The notes under the pieces were generated by a model that was not told the DNA's origin, did not search any database, and saw nothing but the letters and a program-made list of their open reading frames with translations. A program made the position numbers and the translations under genes. From contig JAZTWJ010000058.1 in the NCBI GenBank assembly GCA_045635785.1, positions 1 to 22,356 on the forward strand: a stretch of DNA of 22,356 nucleotides, in the 5' to 3' direction. Positions within the stretch are counted from its first letter, which is position 1. Every line of letters begins with the position of its first letter. Source of the stretch: Flemingiibacterium sp045635785 (GTDB lineage: Bacteria > Bacillota > Clostridia > Oscillospirales > CAG-272). Positions 11,580 to 21,085 of this stretch are shown in pieces.

Positions 11580-12067
11580 ACAGCCCGCCGTCTGAGTCCC
11601 GGGGAGGCGAAGAAAACGCCTCCCCTTATCCTTATAGTGATCGCTTTCACAAGGAATTTCCTTATTATCTGGCAATCGGCATGACGTATGACCAATTCTG
11701 GAACGACGATCCCGGGCTGGCTAAGGCATACCGAAGAGCTGCTGAGATAAAGGCTGAACGGAAAAATCAAGAGCTTTGGCTGCAGGGCATGTATTTTTAC
11801 GACGCATTGTGCTGTGCCTCGCCGATTTTCCGCTCGTTCTCCAAGAAGGGCACTAAGCCTGTACCGTATCCTACTGAGCCGTATGCACTAAGTGCGGCGC
11901 AGCAGAAGAAGGAAAAGGTGTCTCGTGAAAAGCGTACTTACGATAAGGGCAAAGCAAAAATGCTGGCGTACATGGAAAGAGTGAACGCCAGGTTCTCACA
12001 GACCTCACAGACAGCTACAGAAAGGAGTGGGTCAGATGTCAGTGACGATAGACTCCCTTCAACTTGA
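11555..12067 (+). CDS. tail assembly chaperone, T extension made by frameshift
   Basis: Translation enters this frame after slippage, reads LGLDGQLVNSPPSESRGGEE and continues without a stop for 170 residues. The part YYLAIGMTYDQFWNDD, then ELWLQGMYFYDALC and KKGTKPVPYP, is typical of T-region proteins in clostridial phages. The only internal ATG (11681) has no ribosome site, so production as a separate protein is unlikely. The fusion joins residues 1-102 of the short form to this extension. Its end overlaps the tape measure start by 32 bp. Confidence 0.85.
   Translation, partial: LGLDGQLVNSPPSESRGGEENASPYPYSDRFHKEFPYYLAIGMTYDQFWNDDPGLAKAYRRAAEIKAERKNQELWLQGMYFYDALCCASPIFRSFSKKGTKPVPYPTEPYALSAAQQKKEKVSREKRTYDKGKAKMLAYMERVNARFSQTSQTATERSGSDVSDDRLPST
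11601..11625 (+). repeat. perfect 9-bp hairpin after the short chaperone's stop
   Basis: GGGGAGGCG (11601-11609) and CGCCTCCCC (11617-11625) pair around a 7-nt A-rich loop. It lies 45 nt past the slip site, farther than a normal frameshift stimulator, and no T-run follows, so it is not a clear terminator. It is inside the T-extension coding frame. Confidence 0.7.
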
Positions 12068-15000
12068 AGTTCAAACCAGTAGCAGGTCTGCTGTAGACGG
12101 CTTGGAGGCGCTGGAAACTTCACTAAATAAAATCAAAAACGCGGTAAAAGGCGGACTTGGGCTGACCGCTACTGTAAACCAGCTTACCAAGCTCGGTACT
12201 GCAGCGAATAGCATAGGTTCTACCGCGGGTGCGAATATTAGTTCGCTTGCAAAGAGCCTTGAGGCTTTGAAGCAGGCAGCGAGCGGACTCAAGATTTCGT
12301 CCTCCGTCAAAAACCAGCTTGAAAAGCTGACGAAGGTTACGGGCGGCCTTGATGATTCCGGCATCGCAAATATCCGCACGCTTACATCTTCTTTGGCGAG
12401 TCTGAATGAGCTGCGTGATCTCAAGATTTCGCCTAATATTGCAAACCAGCTTGCAAAAATAGCTGCGGTTGCAGGCGGTGTCGATGGCAAGTTTGCCACT
12501 CTTCCTGCAAGCATAAAGCAGCTGGCCAATAGCACCAATCAGCTCCCGACTGCGAACAATGCGGCATCGAGATCCTATGGAACACTCGCGATTCGCATAG
12601 GTGCTGCCTACGCAGCCGTTCGCGGGATCGCGACGGCCATTGCAAGCGTCGTGAAACAAGCCATGACATACGTTGAAAACCTGAACCTTTTTAACGTATC
12701 AATGGGCAATTACGCTTATGAGGCGCAGAAATACGCCAACAAGGTCAGCGAGGTTATGGGCATCAACCCCAGCGATTGGATGCGCAATCAGGGCGTATTC
12801 ATGACGCTCGCAACCGGCTTTGGCGTTGTATCTGACAAGGCATACCTTATGAGCAAGAACCTCACTCAGCTGGGTTACGATATCAGCTCTTTCTTCAACA
12901 TCCCTGTCGAAGAAGCTATGCAGAAGCTCCAGTCTGGTATTTCGGGCGAGATTGAGCCCTTGCGCAGACTCGGCTACGACCTCTCCCAGGCAAAACTGCA
13001 AGCAATTGCAGCAAGCCAGGGCATTAAGCAGAGCGTAGCTGATATGACTCAGGCGCAGAAGGCACAGTTGAGATACTACGCAGTAATGACTCAGGTCACT
13101 TCCGTACAGGGTGACATGGCGAGGACCATCAATTCTCCGGCCAACCAGCTGCGCATTCTGTCGGCAGCTGCCACTCAGGCTGCACAGGCACTGGGCAGCA
13201 TCTTCATTCCGATTCTGAATGTCGTGCTTCCTGTTGCCATCGCAGTCGCAAAAGCAATCCGCGCAGTAGCGGTCGCAATTGCAAGCCTGTTTGGCTATAC
13301 GCTCCCGTCCGTTGACTTCTCCGTGGCCGTAGACGGCATCGGCGGTGTAAGTGACGGTATGGACGATATCGCAAGCGGCGCAGGCAATGCCGGCGGCGCA
13401 GCTAAGAAGCTCAAGAGCATACTGATGGGCTTTGACGAAATCAACCAGCTCCAGGACCCCACCGGCGGCGGTGGCGGCGGAGGCGGAGGTGGCGGAGGCG
13501 GCGGTGGATCTATGTCCGGCGTAGACTTCGACCTGCCCGAGTACGATTTCCTTGCGAATATGGTTTCTTCCACGGTTGATACCATTTACGCAAAGATGAA
13601 GCCGGTCATCGATTATGTGACCGAGAACATTGATGGTCTGCTGTCTGTTATCACTGCTATTGGCGGTGCTCTTGCATCTTGGAAAATTGCAAGTGGCCTG
13701 ATTCCGAATCTTAAGGATGGCTGGGGATATCTGGACAAAATCGGCAAGATTGTTGCGGCACTTGCAGTATCTGCAATTGAATTTGCCCTTGTTTACAGTT
13801 TTGACACTAAATACCTTAAGACGGGCGATGGCTGGCAGCTTATCGCTGACGGACTGAGTACTTTGCTTAGCGGAATCATTATGGGACAGATTTTTGAAAA
13901 GTCTGTCGAGGGAACCAGAGGGTTCGGTGTTAGCATTGCTTTCGCGATAAGCGCAAGCGCTACAATCGCAGCAGTATTTGACGACGTCTCAACCGAAGGC
14001 TTTTCGTGGGACAACGAAAAGGTTGTAAATGCTCTGATACTCGCCATTGGCAAGGGAGCTGCTGCCGGCGCGATCGCTGGGTTTACTATAGGTGGTCCTA
14101 GCGGAGCTGTGGCAGGCGCATTGATCGGCATGACTATTACTGCAGGCGTTGAGGCTTTTGCGGTAATGGCAGGTCTTGAAAAGAAAAACATTACCGACAA
14201 AATCAACTACGGCACTGTCAGGCTTGAGGCGGATGGCGTGCAAAACATCATCAATCGCATGTTTGACTTTGATGTGAAAGCTACCATCGACGTTCTTGAG
14301 GCAAACTTAAAAGACACCGCGGCCGCGGAGACTCAGGTTTCTACGGCGATTACGAAACTCGAAACCGTGCTCGCCCCGATCAAGGTAGGTCTTACCCCTG
14401 ACCCGGCTGTTACGGCTGAGTCGCTTAAGTCCAAGGCGGAAGAGCTGATTACCTCGACGAACAAGCTCCTCAAGACGGGCACTGAGTCTATTATATTGGC
14501 CGCTAATATTCAACCTTTCACCGGATCGGGCGGCACGGACATGACTGGCGCTCTGCTTGGCGCCGTACAGGCGGCAGATACGGAGCTTACGTCCTACATG
14601 AACGGTCTTGGCACAAGCCTAGCTGAGGAACTGAACAAGGGATTGACTGACGGAGTGTTTGACTGGAAGACCATCGAGGCAATTTCCGAAAAGATGGTAG
14701 AGGTTTCTCGCGCAATTTCCATCGGCACGACGCAGTCCGAATATTCCGGCAACGTTGCTGGCGCACTTTCGGGCCTCACTAAGGATTCCCTTGGAGAAGT
14801 GCTTACTCAGTATGAAATCATTACTGAGCAATTTGAGCAGCAGCTCCGCGCGAACGAGATCGCGGCCAAGGCTCAGCTTGAAGGTAAGCGTGCAGGTCTG
14901 GAGGCAGAACTTGGCCAGACAAGCGATCCGCAGAAACGTGCAGAGCTGCAGGGCATGATCGATAATCTTAATGCGATTATCGACGAGTGGAAAATTGAGG

Positions 15001-16220
15001 AGCGAGTAGCGGGGGCTATCGCAGACATGCAGGGCCCCACAAAACTTATGTGGTTTGAGGCGCTCCAGAACATCTTTGGCGTGAGCTTGGGCGGTATCGA
15101 CATGTCTGAGGTCGCTCAGAATATCTCTGAGTCCCTCAACCAGGGATATTTGTCCGGCCTGGTAAGCACTGAGGATGGCCTTAAGGGCGCGGCCGAGTAT
15201 CTTTCGTCTGCTATATCCAGCGCGGTAAGCAATGCCACCAACGGCGACGAAAACCTGATAAAGGCGCAGGAGCTCTTTGGCATAACCGACTGGCAGCTTT
15301 TGACCGCGGATGTTCAGCAGAATCTTTATGATTCTCTGGTGAGCGCTGTAGGTTCTGAGAATGCAGCGGCTATTTTCTCGCAGCTTGGCTTGACTATCGG
15401 CGACACCATCGCTGAAGCCACTTCTCTTGGCACCGCGCTTGAGACTGCAAACACCGAACTTGCCGAGGCTCAGACTTCAGCGACTACCGCCAACAATGAA
15501 ATCAAGACCGGTATGGGAGAGTCCAAGACGGCGACCGAAGACCTTGGCACCGCGATCACTGATATGGGAACCGATGTAACCGAAGTGACCGCAGACGCAA
15601 CCGAGGCCTTTGGTGAGGCTAAAGCAGCAATCGTTGGCACTGGCGAGGAAGTAACCAATCTGAACACCAAGATCGTTGAGATCCCGACGGAGAAAAGCAT
15701 TACTCTGAGCCTTACCAACTACGCCACGAGCATGACGAAAATCGACAAGTTCAAAAAGAACCTGGATGGCATCAACAACCTCTCCGTAAACCTCAAGGTT
15801 AAGGCAGGCCTTACGGCTGGTGCAAGAAACTTCTTGAAGCAGATTCAGGCTCTCGATGTCGATTCGTCTCTGGGCACGCAGATTCAGAGGATAATCAACC
15901 TTAGCCAGTTTGCAGGCGGCGGTTTCCCGCGGTCTGGCGAGCTGTTCATCGCAAATGAAAACGGCAGGCAGGAAATGGTTGGCCGAATCGGCAATCGTGC
16001 AGCTGTAGCTAACCAGGATCAGATCGGCGATGCAATCTTCAAGTACATGGACGCTCACGGCTCGCAGAACGACGGCATGAGCGCCGACGCACTCGCAAAT
16101 GCAATTGCTGGTGCGCTTAAAGCAGCTGGCATCGGTATGGTTTCCCTGGATGGCCGTATGCTTTCCCAGTCCATCAACCGAGAATCGCAGCGCATAGGCA
16201 GACCCGCAATCAACTTTTAA
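12036..16220 (+). CDS. tape measure protein
   Basis: At 1394 aa this is the largest protein and sets tail length; by the usual rule of about 0.15 nm per residue the tail would be near 200 nm (inference). The first ~170 residues are coiled-coil-like (Leu-rich, with NQLEKLTK- and NQLAKIA-type segments). Hydrophobic, membrane-like stretches lie at about 180-210, 385-425 and 663-712. A 15-glycine run occurs at 477-491. The end includes FAGGGFPRSGELFIANENG and IGRPAINF, typical of tape measures. ATG 12036 is 8 nt after AAAGGAG; a GTG at 12027 overlaps that site and was rejected. No lysozyme or peptidase domain was recognised. Confidence 0.93.
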   Translation: MSVTIDSLQLEVQTSSRSAVDGLEALETSLNKIKNAVKGGLGLTATVNQLTKLGTAANSIGSTAGANISSLAKSLEALKQAASGLKISSSVKNQLEKLTKVTGGLDDSGIANIRTLTSSLASLNELRDLKISPNIANQLAKIAAVAGGVDGKFATLPASIKQLANSTNQLPTANNAASRSYGTLAIRIGAAYAAVRGIATAIASVVKQAMTYVENLNLFNVSMGNYAYEAQKYANKVSEVMGINPSDWMRNQGVFMTLATGFGVVSDKAYLMSKNLTQLGYDISSFFNIPVEEAMQKLQSGISGEIEPLRRLGYDLSQAKLQAIAASQGIKQSVADMTQAQKAQLRYYAVMTQVTSVQGDMARTINSPANQLRILSAAATQAAQALGSIFIPILNVVLPVAIAVAKAIRAVAVAIASLFGYTLPSVDFSVAVDGIGGVSDGMDDIASGAGNAGGAAKKLKSILMGFDEINQLQDPTGGGGGGGGGGGGGGGSMSGVDFDLPEYDFLANMVSSTVDTIYAKMKPVIDYVTENIDGLLSVITAIGGALASWKIASGLIPNLKDGWGYLDKIGKIVAALAVSAIEFALVYSFDTKYLKTGDGWQLIADGLSTLLSGIIMGQIFEKSVEGTRGFGVSIAFAISASATIAAVFDDVSTEGFSWDNEKVVNALILAIGKGAAAGAIAGFTIGGPSGAVAGALIGMTITAGVEAFAVMAGLEKKNITDKINYGTVRLEADGVQNIINRMFDFDVKATIDVLEANLKDTAAAETQVSTAITKLETVLAPIKVGLTPDPAVTAESLKSKAEELITSTNKLLKTGTESIILAANIQPFTGSGGTDMTGALLGAVQAADTELTSYMNGLGTSLAEELNKGLTDGVFDWKTIEAISEKMVEVSRAISIGTTQSEYSGNVAGALSGLTKDSLGEVLTQYEIITEQFEQQLRANEIAAKAQLEGKRAGLEAELGQTSDPQKRAELQGMIDNLNAIIDEWKIEERVAGAIADMQGPTKLMWFEALQNIFGVSLGGIDMSEVAQNISESLNQGYLSGLVSTEDGLKGAAEYLSSAISSAVSNATNGDENLIKAQELFGITDWQLLTADVQQNLYDSLVSAVGSENAAAIFSQLGLTIGDTIAEATSLGTALETANTELAEAQTSATTANNEIKTGMGESKTATEDLGTAITDMGTDVTEVTADATEAFGEAKAAIVGTGEEVTNLNTKIVEIPTEKSITLSLTNYATSMTKIDKFKKNLDGINNLSVNLKVKAGLTAGARNFLKQIQALDVDSSLGTQIQRIINLSQFAGGGFPRSGELFIANENGRQEMVGRIGNRAAVANQDQIGDAIFKYMDAHGSQNDGMSADALANAIAGALKAAGIGMVSLDGRMLSQSINRESQRIGRPAINF
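13464..13508 (+). repeat. 15-glycine run in the tape measure
   Basis: Fifteen consecutive GGN codons (GGC, GGT and GGA mixed) encode glycines 477-491. Mixed codons argue for selection on the protein rather than simple slippage. It looks like a flexible hinge between the hydrophobic N-terminal part and the C-terminal part. Confidence 0.95.
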
Positions 16221-16236
16221 GGAGGCTCGGTAAGAA

Positions 16237-16626
16237 ATGGCAATTATCAGTGTAGGAACATCAGGAAGCAACCTTACCGAGCTTCCTGATCCTTCTGTAA
16301 TGACTGTTCTCTTGCAGGACATCGATACAGCAGGAACGACCAGAAGTGCCAACGGCACTATGCTCCGAGACCGAGTCGTCGGTGGAGCAACAGCAAAGAG
16401 AAAAATTGAACTTGAATGGCCACCCCTGAATGCTGACGATGCAAAGACGATCTTACAGGCAATTCAGGCGGTGTTTTTTTATGTGAAATACCCTGATCCT
16501 TACGAGGGCACGGATAGAACGGTTCAGTTCTACGCTGGTGACAGGTCCGTGCCGATGTATCATTATAACCTGCACGACCAGGGAATCTTGTGGGAAGGCC
16601 TTAAGGTCAACCTGATTGAAAAGTGA
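16237..16626 (+). CDS. DUF6711-like distal tail protein
   Basis: The 129-aa product has the conserved segments NGTMLRDRVVGGATAKRKIE and YVKYPDPYEGTDRTVQFYAG, and it ends in WEGLKVNLIEK. These match a small tail protein family (DUF6711) that lies between tape measure and tail hub in Bacillota phages. It probably forms a ring at the tail tip. AAGGAGG is at 16219-16225. Confidence 0.8.
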   Translation: MAIISVGTSGSNLTELPDPSVMTVLLQDIDTAGTTRSANGTMLRDRVVGGATAKRKIELEWPPLNADDAKTILQAIQAVFFYVKYPDPYEGTDRTVQFYAGDRSVPMYHYNLHDQGILWEGLKVNLIEK

Positions 16627-16636
16627 GGTGGTCTAA

Positions 16637-18946
16637 TTGGCGCTGACCTACAACGGCGCGGTTCGAAATCTTTCGATCGAGGGCGTAATTACCCTGGCTT
16701 CGAATGATCCGAACAACGTTGAAACGATAAAGCTATCTGCCGCTGACGTAATAAGCTACAACGGCAATGGAACAATCGGTTCTGAAGGATTGCCGCTCGG
16801 CTCAGCTGAAGCGGCGTCCTATACCCTAGTAATAGACAACATTCTCAGGGACAAAAACAGTGAGCCCGTGGGCAAGAAATACGCCCCTGAGATTTTCGAC
16901 AACGCCGAGGTTCACATGCACATCGGCATAGAAACCAAAGGGGAAATGGTTTACTCCGATTTCGGTGTTTGGTATGTCAATGACAGCTTTGCGCCGGAGC
17001 AGGGCGTGACGATCACGCTCAACGGCTATGATGCCCTGGCCAGCCGATTTGAAGCGGTTTTTGAGGACGACAAGAACGATTATGGCAACAGTAAAATGAA
17101 TCTCGCCCGAATGGTGCAAAGGGCTTGCGATGCGGCGGATATAGATTTTTCTGGTGAGGCGTTTCCGAATTCGACAATTGAAATCAGCAAAATGCCGAGC
17201 TGGGAAGAGAACACCACTCTGAGACAGGTGCTTAGCTACTGCGCCATCCTGGCCGGCGGCTTTGTTCGTATGTCCCGCAAAGGGCAGGTTGAGATCGTTT
17301 CGTACTCCGGGGGTAACACTTATGCACTTGGCCCGGATCTGTACCAGCAGTACTCCGCGACAGGCGGCTCTAAATTTGAGTTTAAAGCAATCGAGGCTAT
17401 GCTGAAGGCCGATTCCGATGAATATTCGACCTTCACGAAGCTAGAGGGGGAGGAATTCACGAAATTTACCCCCGACGCGACCACCACAATTCAGGTTGAC
17501 TACAATCCGTTGCTGGACGAAAACCGGCTTAGCCTGACGGTGGATGCTCTTGCTAATGCTGGCCTTGTGTTCGAGTCTGGCAGCCTCGTGTGGGGCGGAG
17601 ACCCGGTTGTGATGTGTGGCGATAGGTACGCAATTACCGATTTAGAAGGCAAAACTCATGTGCTGCTCATCACCCAGCAGTCTTTCCAGTTTGACGGCGG
17701 CCTGAACTTCTCCGATACATGCACGTTGCCTTCGATAAACACTGTAAGTTCGCCTACGTTCAGCACGAGCACGAACATGTACGACGCGAACGGCAACCTT
17801 CGCGTCACTCATATATCGGGCTTTGGACAGAGCGTTATAAACGCAACGAAAGGTTATATTGGCAATTTGACTGCTGAAAGCATTGCTGCCGATGAGCTGT
17901 TTGCGAAGTACATCTCCGCCCTCAACCTGCTCGCTGGGGTGATTGAAGCGGAGACCCTTAAGGCGGAAAGCATCACGGCAGATCAGCTTGCCGCGGGCGC
18001 TGTAACGGCAGAGAAGATTGCATCAAAGACCATAACCGCTGACCAGATTGCCGCCGGTGCGGTTGATGCGGATGCTGTTAAAGCTGTCACTGCGGAGGTT
18101 AAAAAGCTCACTGCAACTGATGTCGAAGCAGACACTATCGGCGGTGCGTTGGCGGACTTCACAGTGGTCACCGCGGGGACGGCGACCTTTGACCTTGAAA
18201 CTGTCAAAAAACTCGTCTCTGAAGCTCTGACGCTGCGAGAGGGCGTCGCTGGCAGCATGTACATCACGAACCTCGCGGTTACTTCTGCCAACATCCTGAA
18301 TGCGACCATCGGTGACCTTGTTATCAAGGGCGACGACGGTAAATATTATCAAATCACAGTAGGCAGCAACGGCAACATCAAGGCCGAGGAAGTCACTGTG
18401 AGCGAGGATGAAATCGCAGCAGGCGAGACCGCTACGGGCAATCAGATTGTCGAGGAAAATATAAATGTACAGACGTTGACTGCAGAAAATGTATTTTCCA
18501 ACAATGCAACTTTTATAGAACTGTTCACGGACCTGTTGACAGCGGGCAAGATTTCCGCTGCAGAGGCTGCGCTGGCGAGCGCTAAAATCCCGGAACTGTA
18601 TACCACAGCGGTAAACGCATTAGGCGATAGCATGTCCTTCAGTGCGAACAAGACGATCCAGCTCCTTCTTGGTGAGCAAGATAAAATGGGCAAATGGTTC
18701 ACGTTCGACAATGAAAAGGGCTTTAGCATTCGCAAGCCGGAATATACGGACGAAAACGGAACAAAACATCCTGCGTCCATATGGTCTACTGTAACGGATG
18801 AAACCGGCTACCACATCAAGCGCAGCGACATGGCAGGTTACATCGGCAGCTTCCACAAGGAGCAGCTTGACGTAAAAGCCGTAGCTCTGGGCGGCGTTGT
18901 ATGCCGCGAGATGTATGGCGGCGGCTGGCTGTGGACGGAAGAATAA
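16637..18946 (+). CDS. tail hub / tail-associated (Tal-like) minor structural protein
   Basis: The start is TTG 16637 with GAGGTG 6 nt upstream. The 769-aa product begins with about 370 residues that look like a tail hub (MALTYNGAVRNLSIEGVITL, then the NGYDALASRFEAVFEDD and LARMVQRACDAADIDF segments, and MPSWEENTTLRQVLSYCAIL). The next part is Ala-rich with short repeats (ITADQLAAGAVTAEKI twice, 17972-18091) and looks like a beta-helix or trimeric stalk. The C-terminus (SIRKPEYTDENGT, then GGGWLWTEE) resembles tail-tip ends. It probably forms the hub and tip of the tail. No lytic domain was recognised. Confidence 0.82.
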   Translation: MALTYNGAVRNLSIEGVITLASNDPNNVETIKLSAADVISYNGNGTIGSEGLPLGSAEAASYTLVIDNILRDKNSEPVGKKYAPEIFDNAEVHMHIGIETKGEMVYSDFGVWYVNDSFAPEQGVTITLNGYDALASRFEAVFEDDKNDYGNSKMNLARMVQRACDAADIDFSGEAFPNSTIEISKMPSWEENTTLRQVLSYCAILAGGFVRMSRKGQVEIVSYSGGNTYALGPDLYQQYSATGGSKFEFKAIEAMLKADSDEYSTFTKLEGEEFTKFTPDATTTIQVDYNPLLDENRLSLTVDALANAGLVFESGSLVWGGDPVVMCGDRYAITDLEGKTHVLLITQQSFQFDGGLNFSDTCTLPSINTVSSPTFSTSTNMYDANGNLRVTHISGFGQSVINATKGYIGNLTAESIAADELFAKYISALNLLAGVIEAETLKAESITADQLAAGAVTAEKIASKTITADQIAAGAVDADAVKAVTAEVKKLTATDVEADTIGGALADFTVVTAGTATFDLETVKKLVSEALTLREGVAGSMYITNLAVTSANILNATIGDLVIKGDDGKYYQITVGSNGNIKAEEVTVSEDEIAAGETATGNQIVEENINVQTLTAENVFSNNATFIELFTDLLTAGKISAAEAALASAKIPELYTTAVNALGDSMSFSANKTIQLLLGEQDKMGKWFTFDNEKGFSIRKPEYTDENGTKHPASIWSTVTDETGYHIKRSDMAGYIGSFHKEQLDVKAVALGGVVCREMYGGGWLWTEE
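17972..18091 (+). repeat. two 20-residue repeats in the tail hub protein
   Basis: Unit 1 (17972-18031) and unit 2 (18032-18091) encode ITADQLAAGAVTAEKI... and ITADQIAAGAVDADAV..., two adjacent 20-residue repeats of the kind seen in phage tail stalks. Confidence 0.8.
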
Positions 18947-18962
18947 AGGACGGTGAGAAAGC

Positions 18963-21083
18963 ATGGCGACTTATAAAATTAAAAGCTCGTATAGTACTGG
19001 TTCCTATGCGAACGTGACGATCACTCCCGATCCTGTCAATACATTATTCCAGATTGGCGATACCGTTACTGTCTCCGGCACAGTTTACAATGCAAAAAGT
19101 GCGCCTGTCACAAATATCCTTGTAATGCTGAACAACAGCGGGCAGGGCGGGATTGAGGTAGACATAAAAAAAGGCAAAACTGCCAGTTTCACAAAAACGC
19201 TCACGATACGCCACTACCATGTAAGCAGCAATGCTGTTGTGGGGGCAAACGCCAATGCGCTGTTTGAAATTCGCCTTGATTATGATACCGTAAGTGAATT
19301 TGACGATCTGAGCATCGTTGAGAGCGATGCCGTCGGCGGCAACGTCTTGCGCTTCAAAATCAAGGACGATACTGTTGCACCTGTGTTTTCCATTACCGAT
19401 GTGCAGTTCACGGATAAAAATAAGCACCTGGAACGCTTTGGACAGTATGTTCAAAGCAAGAGCGCATGCGAAGTATACCTTCCGCTTGACCAAATAACTG
19501 TGGACCCAGATGGGCAGCCTTCAGGAACTGTTGAATATGTCGCGCTTGAGATTCGGAACGAAGCAGGGGATAAGGTTTTTTCTGCGAAAAAACTTCGGCC
19601 GAAAGTACCGTTCGATGTAGGCGAGATATTTACCACACCGGGCGGCTACACTTTTTTAATCACTGTAACAGGTGAATATGGCAAGTCAAACACCGGAAGC
19701 ATGGGGCTGACGGTATTGCCCTATACGAAGCCTGCCTTGTCTGCGATAGGCTCCGATCCTGTAGTGCTTCGATATAAGAAGGGCGTGGACGATTACGGAG
19801 AAACGATCTATACGCCGGATATGACGGGCACATTGGCTCTGTTCAAGTTCGATGGCGGGATTGCGCATCTGAACGGGAAAAACACCTGGAGCCTGTCGCT
19901 TGATTACGACCTGGCAAATGCAGACGTTGCTGCCGTAAGCTCCGGCGGCGTGATTGCAAGCGGCACGGAAAGCAAGTCAATAGGGTATGACTACCTTGAC
20001 ACGTTGGGATTTATACCTGCTGAACCTTTGCCTGTTGAGTTTTCACCCGCCAATAGATACAGATTTACGTTCACACTTACCGATTACTTCGGTGAAACGG
20101 CGGTGCTTACGGGCTACGCCGACAAAGCAACCGGTCTGTTTAATGTCACGAAAAACGGCGTTGCGGTTGGCATGATTACGACCGGCGAACCTGGAAAGAA
20201 GAAGTTTGAGGTAAACGAGAACTACGAATCGCATTTCTACGGCGGCATCCACGGCGTAACCAACTACTCAGACGGCGAAATTGCCACTGGCGGACGCTGG
20301 CGGGACAATAAGCCGGTATATAGAAAGACTGTCATGCTGCCGTCGGTTTCTAAGGGAAGCACCAGCACGACCACAAGAGCGGTAATAAGTCAAGATATCG
20401 AACACGTTATTGGTTTTTATGGGATGATGCAAGCTACAGACGGCATATGGTATCCGCTGAATTTCAGGTCGGTATCTAGTTCCGCATACGTTGTTGACTG
20501 CTACGTCAAGAGCGATGGTGGCGTTGTATTACGAACAGGCTCCAGCACGGCTCTTAGTGGCGGCTACATGGTATGCCTGTACACCAAGAAAAGTGATGAC
20601 CCCATTGAATCTGATGACGGCACTGCGGCGCTGATCGATTCGGGCGGTGTGGCAGTTGCCGATGCGGGCGGCACGCCGTATGTAGCGCGAGCGAACAACA
20701 CAGACCAGTACATATCTGCTTACACTGGCGCTCAGATTGACGCAGGTATCGCAAAAGCATACGATGCTTTGCTTAGAAGCGGCGGCACGATGGAAGGCAT
20801 GCTGACCCTGTTCGCTGACCCTGTGGGCGCAATGGACGCGGTCACGCGGCAGTTTATGGAAGCTGCGATCAGGCAGATCGAACTTACCCCCGGCCCCAAG
20901 GGCGATACGGGCGTGGGTATAGTCAGCATCACTATCAGGGAGGTTGGCGAAACGGACGAACCCGACACGCCGGTTGAGCCTGATGTGCCGGTTGACCCCG
21001 ATGGCACGCACATTGCTTTTACGGACAGCGAAGGCAAGCTGTTCATTGATGCCAATAACAACAGCTTTATGACGGAGGTGTAA
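18963..21083 (+). CDS. tail fiber / baseplate-like protein
   Basis: The 706-aa product looks like a multidomain beta-rich protein. The first ~370 residues look like several Ig-like or jelly-roll domains. At about residue 400 is TGLFNVTKNGVAVGM, then EIATGGRWRDNKPVYRKTV, a segment common in gut-phage tail fibers, followed by a C-terminal domain. Near the end are the TGAQIDAGI motif and a short collagen-like GPKGDTG, then a Pro/Asp/Val-rich linker. It probably binds the host surface. The next gene repeats the TGAxIDAGI motif at its start. Family assignment is by motif memory only. Confidence 0.75.
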   Translation: MATYKIKSSYSTGSYANVTITPDPVNTLFQIGDTVTVSGTVYNAKSAPVTNILVMLNNSGQGGIEVDIKKGKTASFTKTLTIRHYHVSSNAVVGANANALFEIRLDYDTVSEFDDLSIVESDAVGGNVLRFKIKDDTVAPVFSITDVQFTDKNKHLERFGQYVQSKSACEVYLPLDQITVDPDGQPSGTVEYVALEIRNEAGDKVFSAKKLRPKVPFDVGEIFTTPGGYTFLITVTGEYGKSNTGSMGLTVLPYTKPALSAIGSDPVVLRYKKGVDDYGETIYTPDMTGTLALFKFDGGIAHLNGKNTWSLSLDYDLANADVAAVSSGGVIASGTESKSIGYDYLDTLGFIPAEPLPVEFSPANRYRFTFTLTDYFGETAVLTGYADKATGLFNVTKNGVAVGMITTGEPGKKKFEVNENYESHFYGGIHGVTNYSDGEIATGGRWRDNKPVYRKTVMLPSVSKGSTSTTTRAVISQDIEHVIGFYGMMQATDGIWYPLNFRSVSSSAYVVDCYVKSDGGVVLRTGSSTALSGGYMVCLYTKKSDDPIESDDGTAALIDSGGVAVADAGGTPYVARANNTDQYISAYTGAQIDAGIAKAYDALLRSGGTMEGMLTLFADPVGAMDAVTRQFMEAAIRQIELTPGPKGDTGVGIVSITIREVGETDEPDTPVEPDVPVDPDGTHIAFTDSEGKLFIDANNNSFMTEV

Positions 21084-21085
21084 TA

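Noticed and set aside
12027..12035. GTG at 12027 as start of the tape measure
   Set aside because: It overlaps the AAAGGAG ribosome site that serves ATG 12036.
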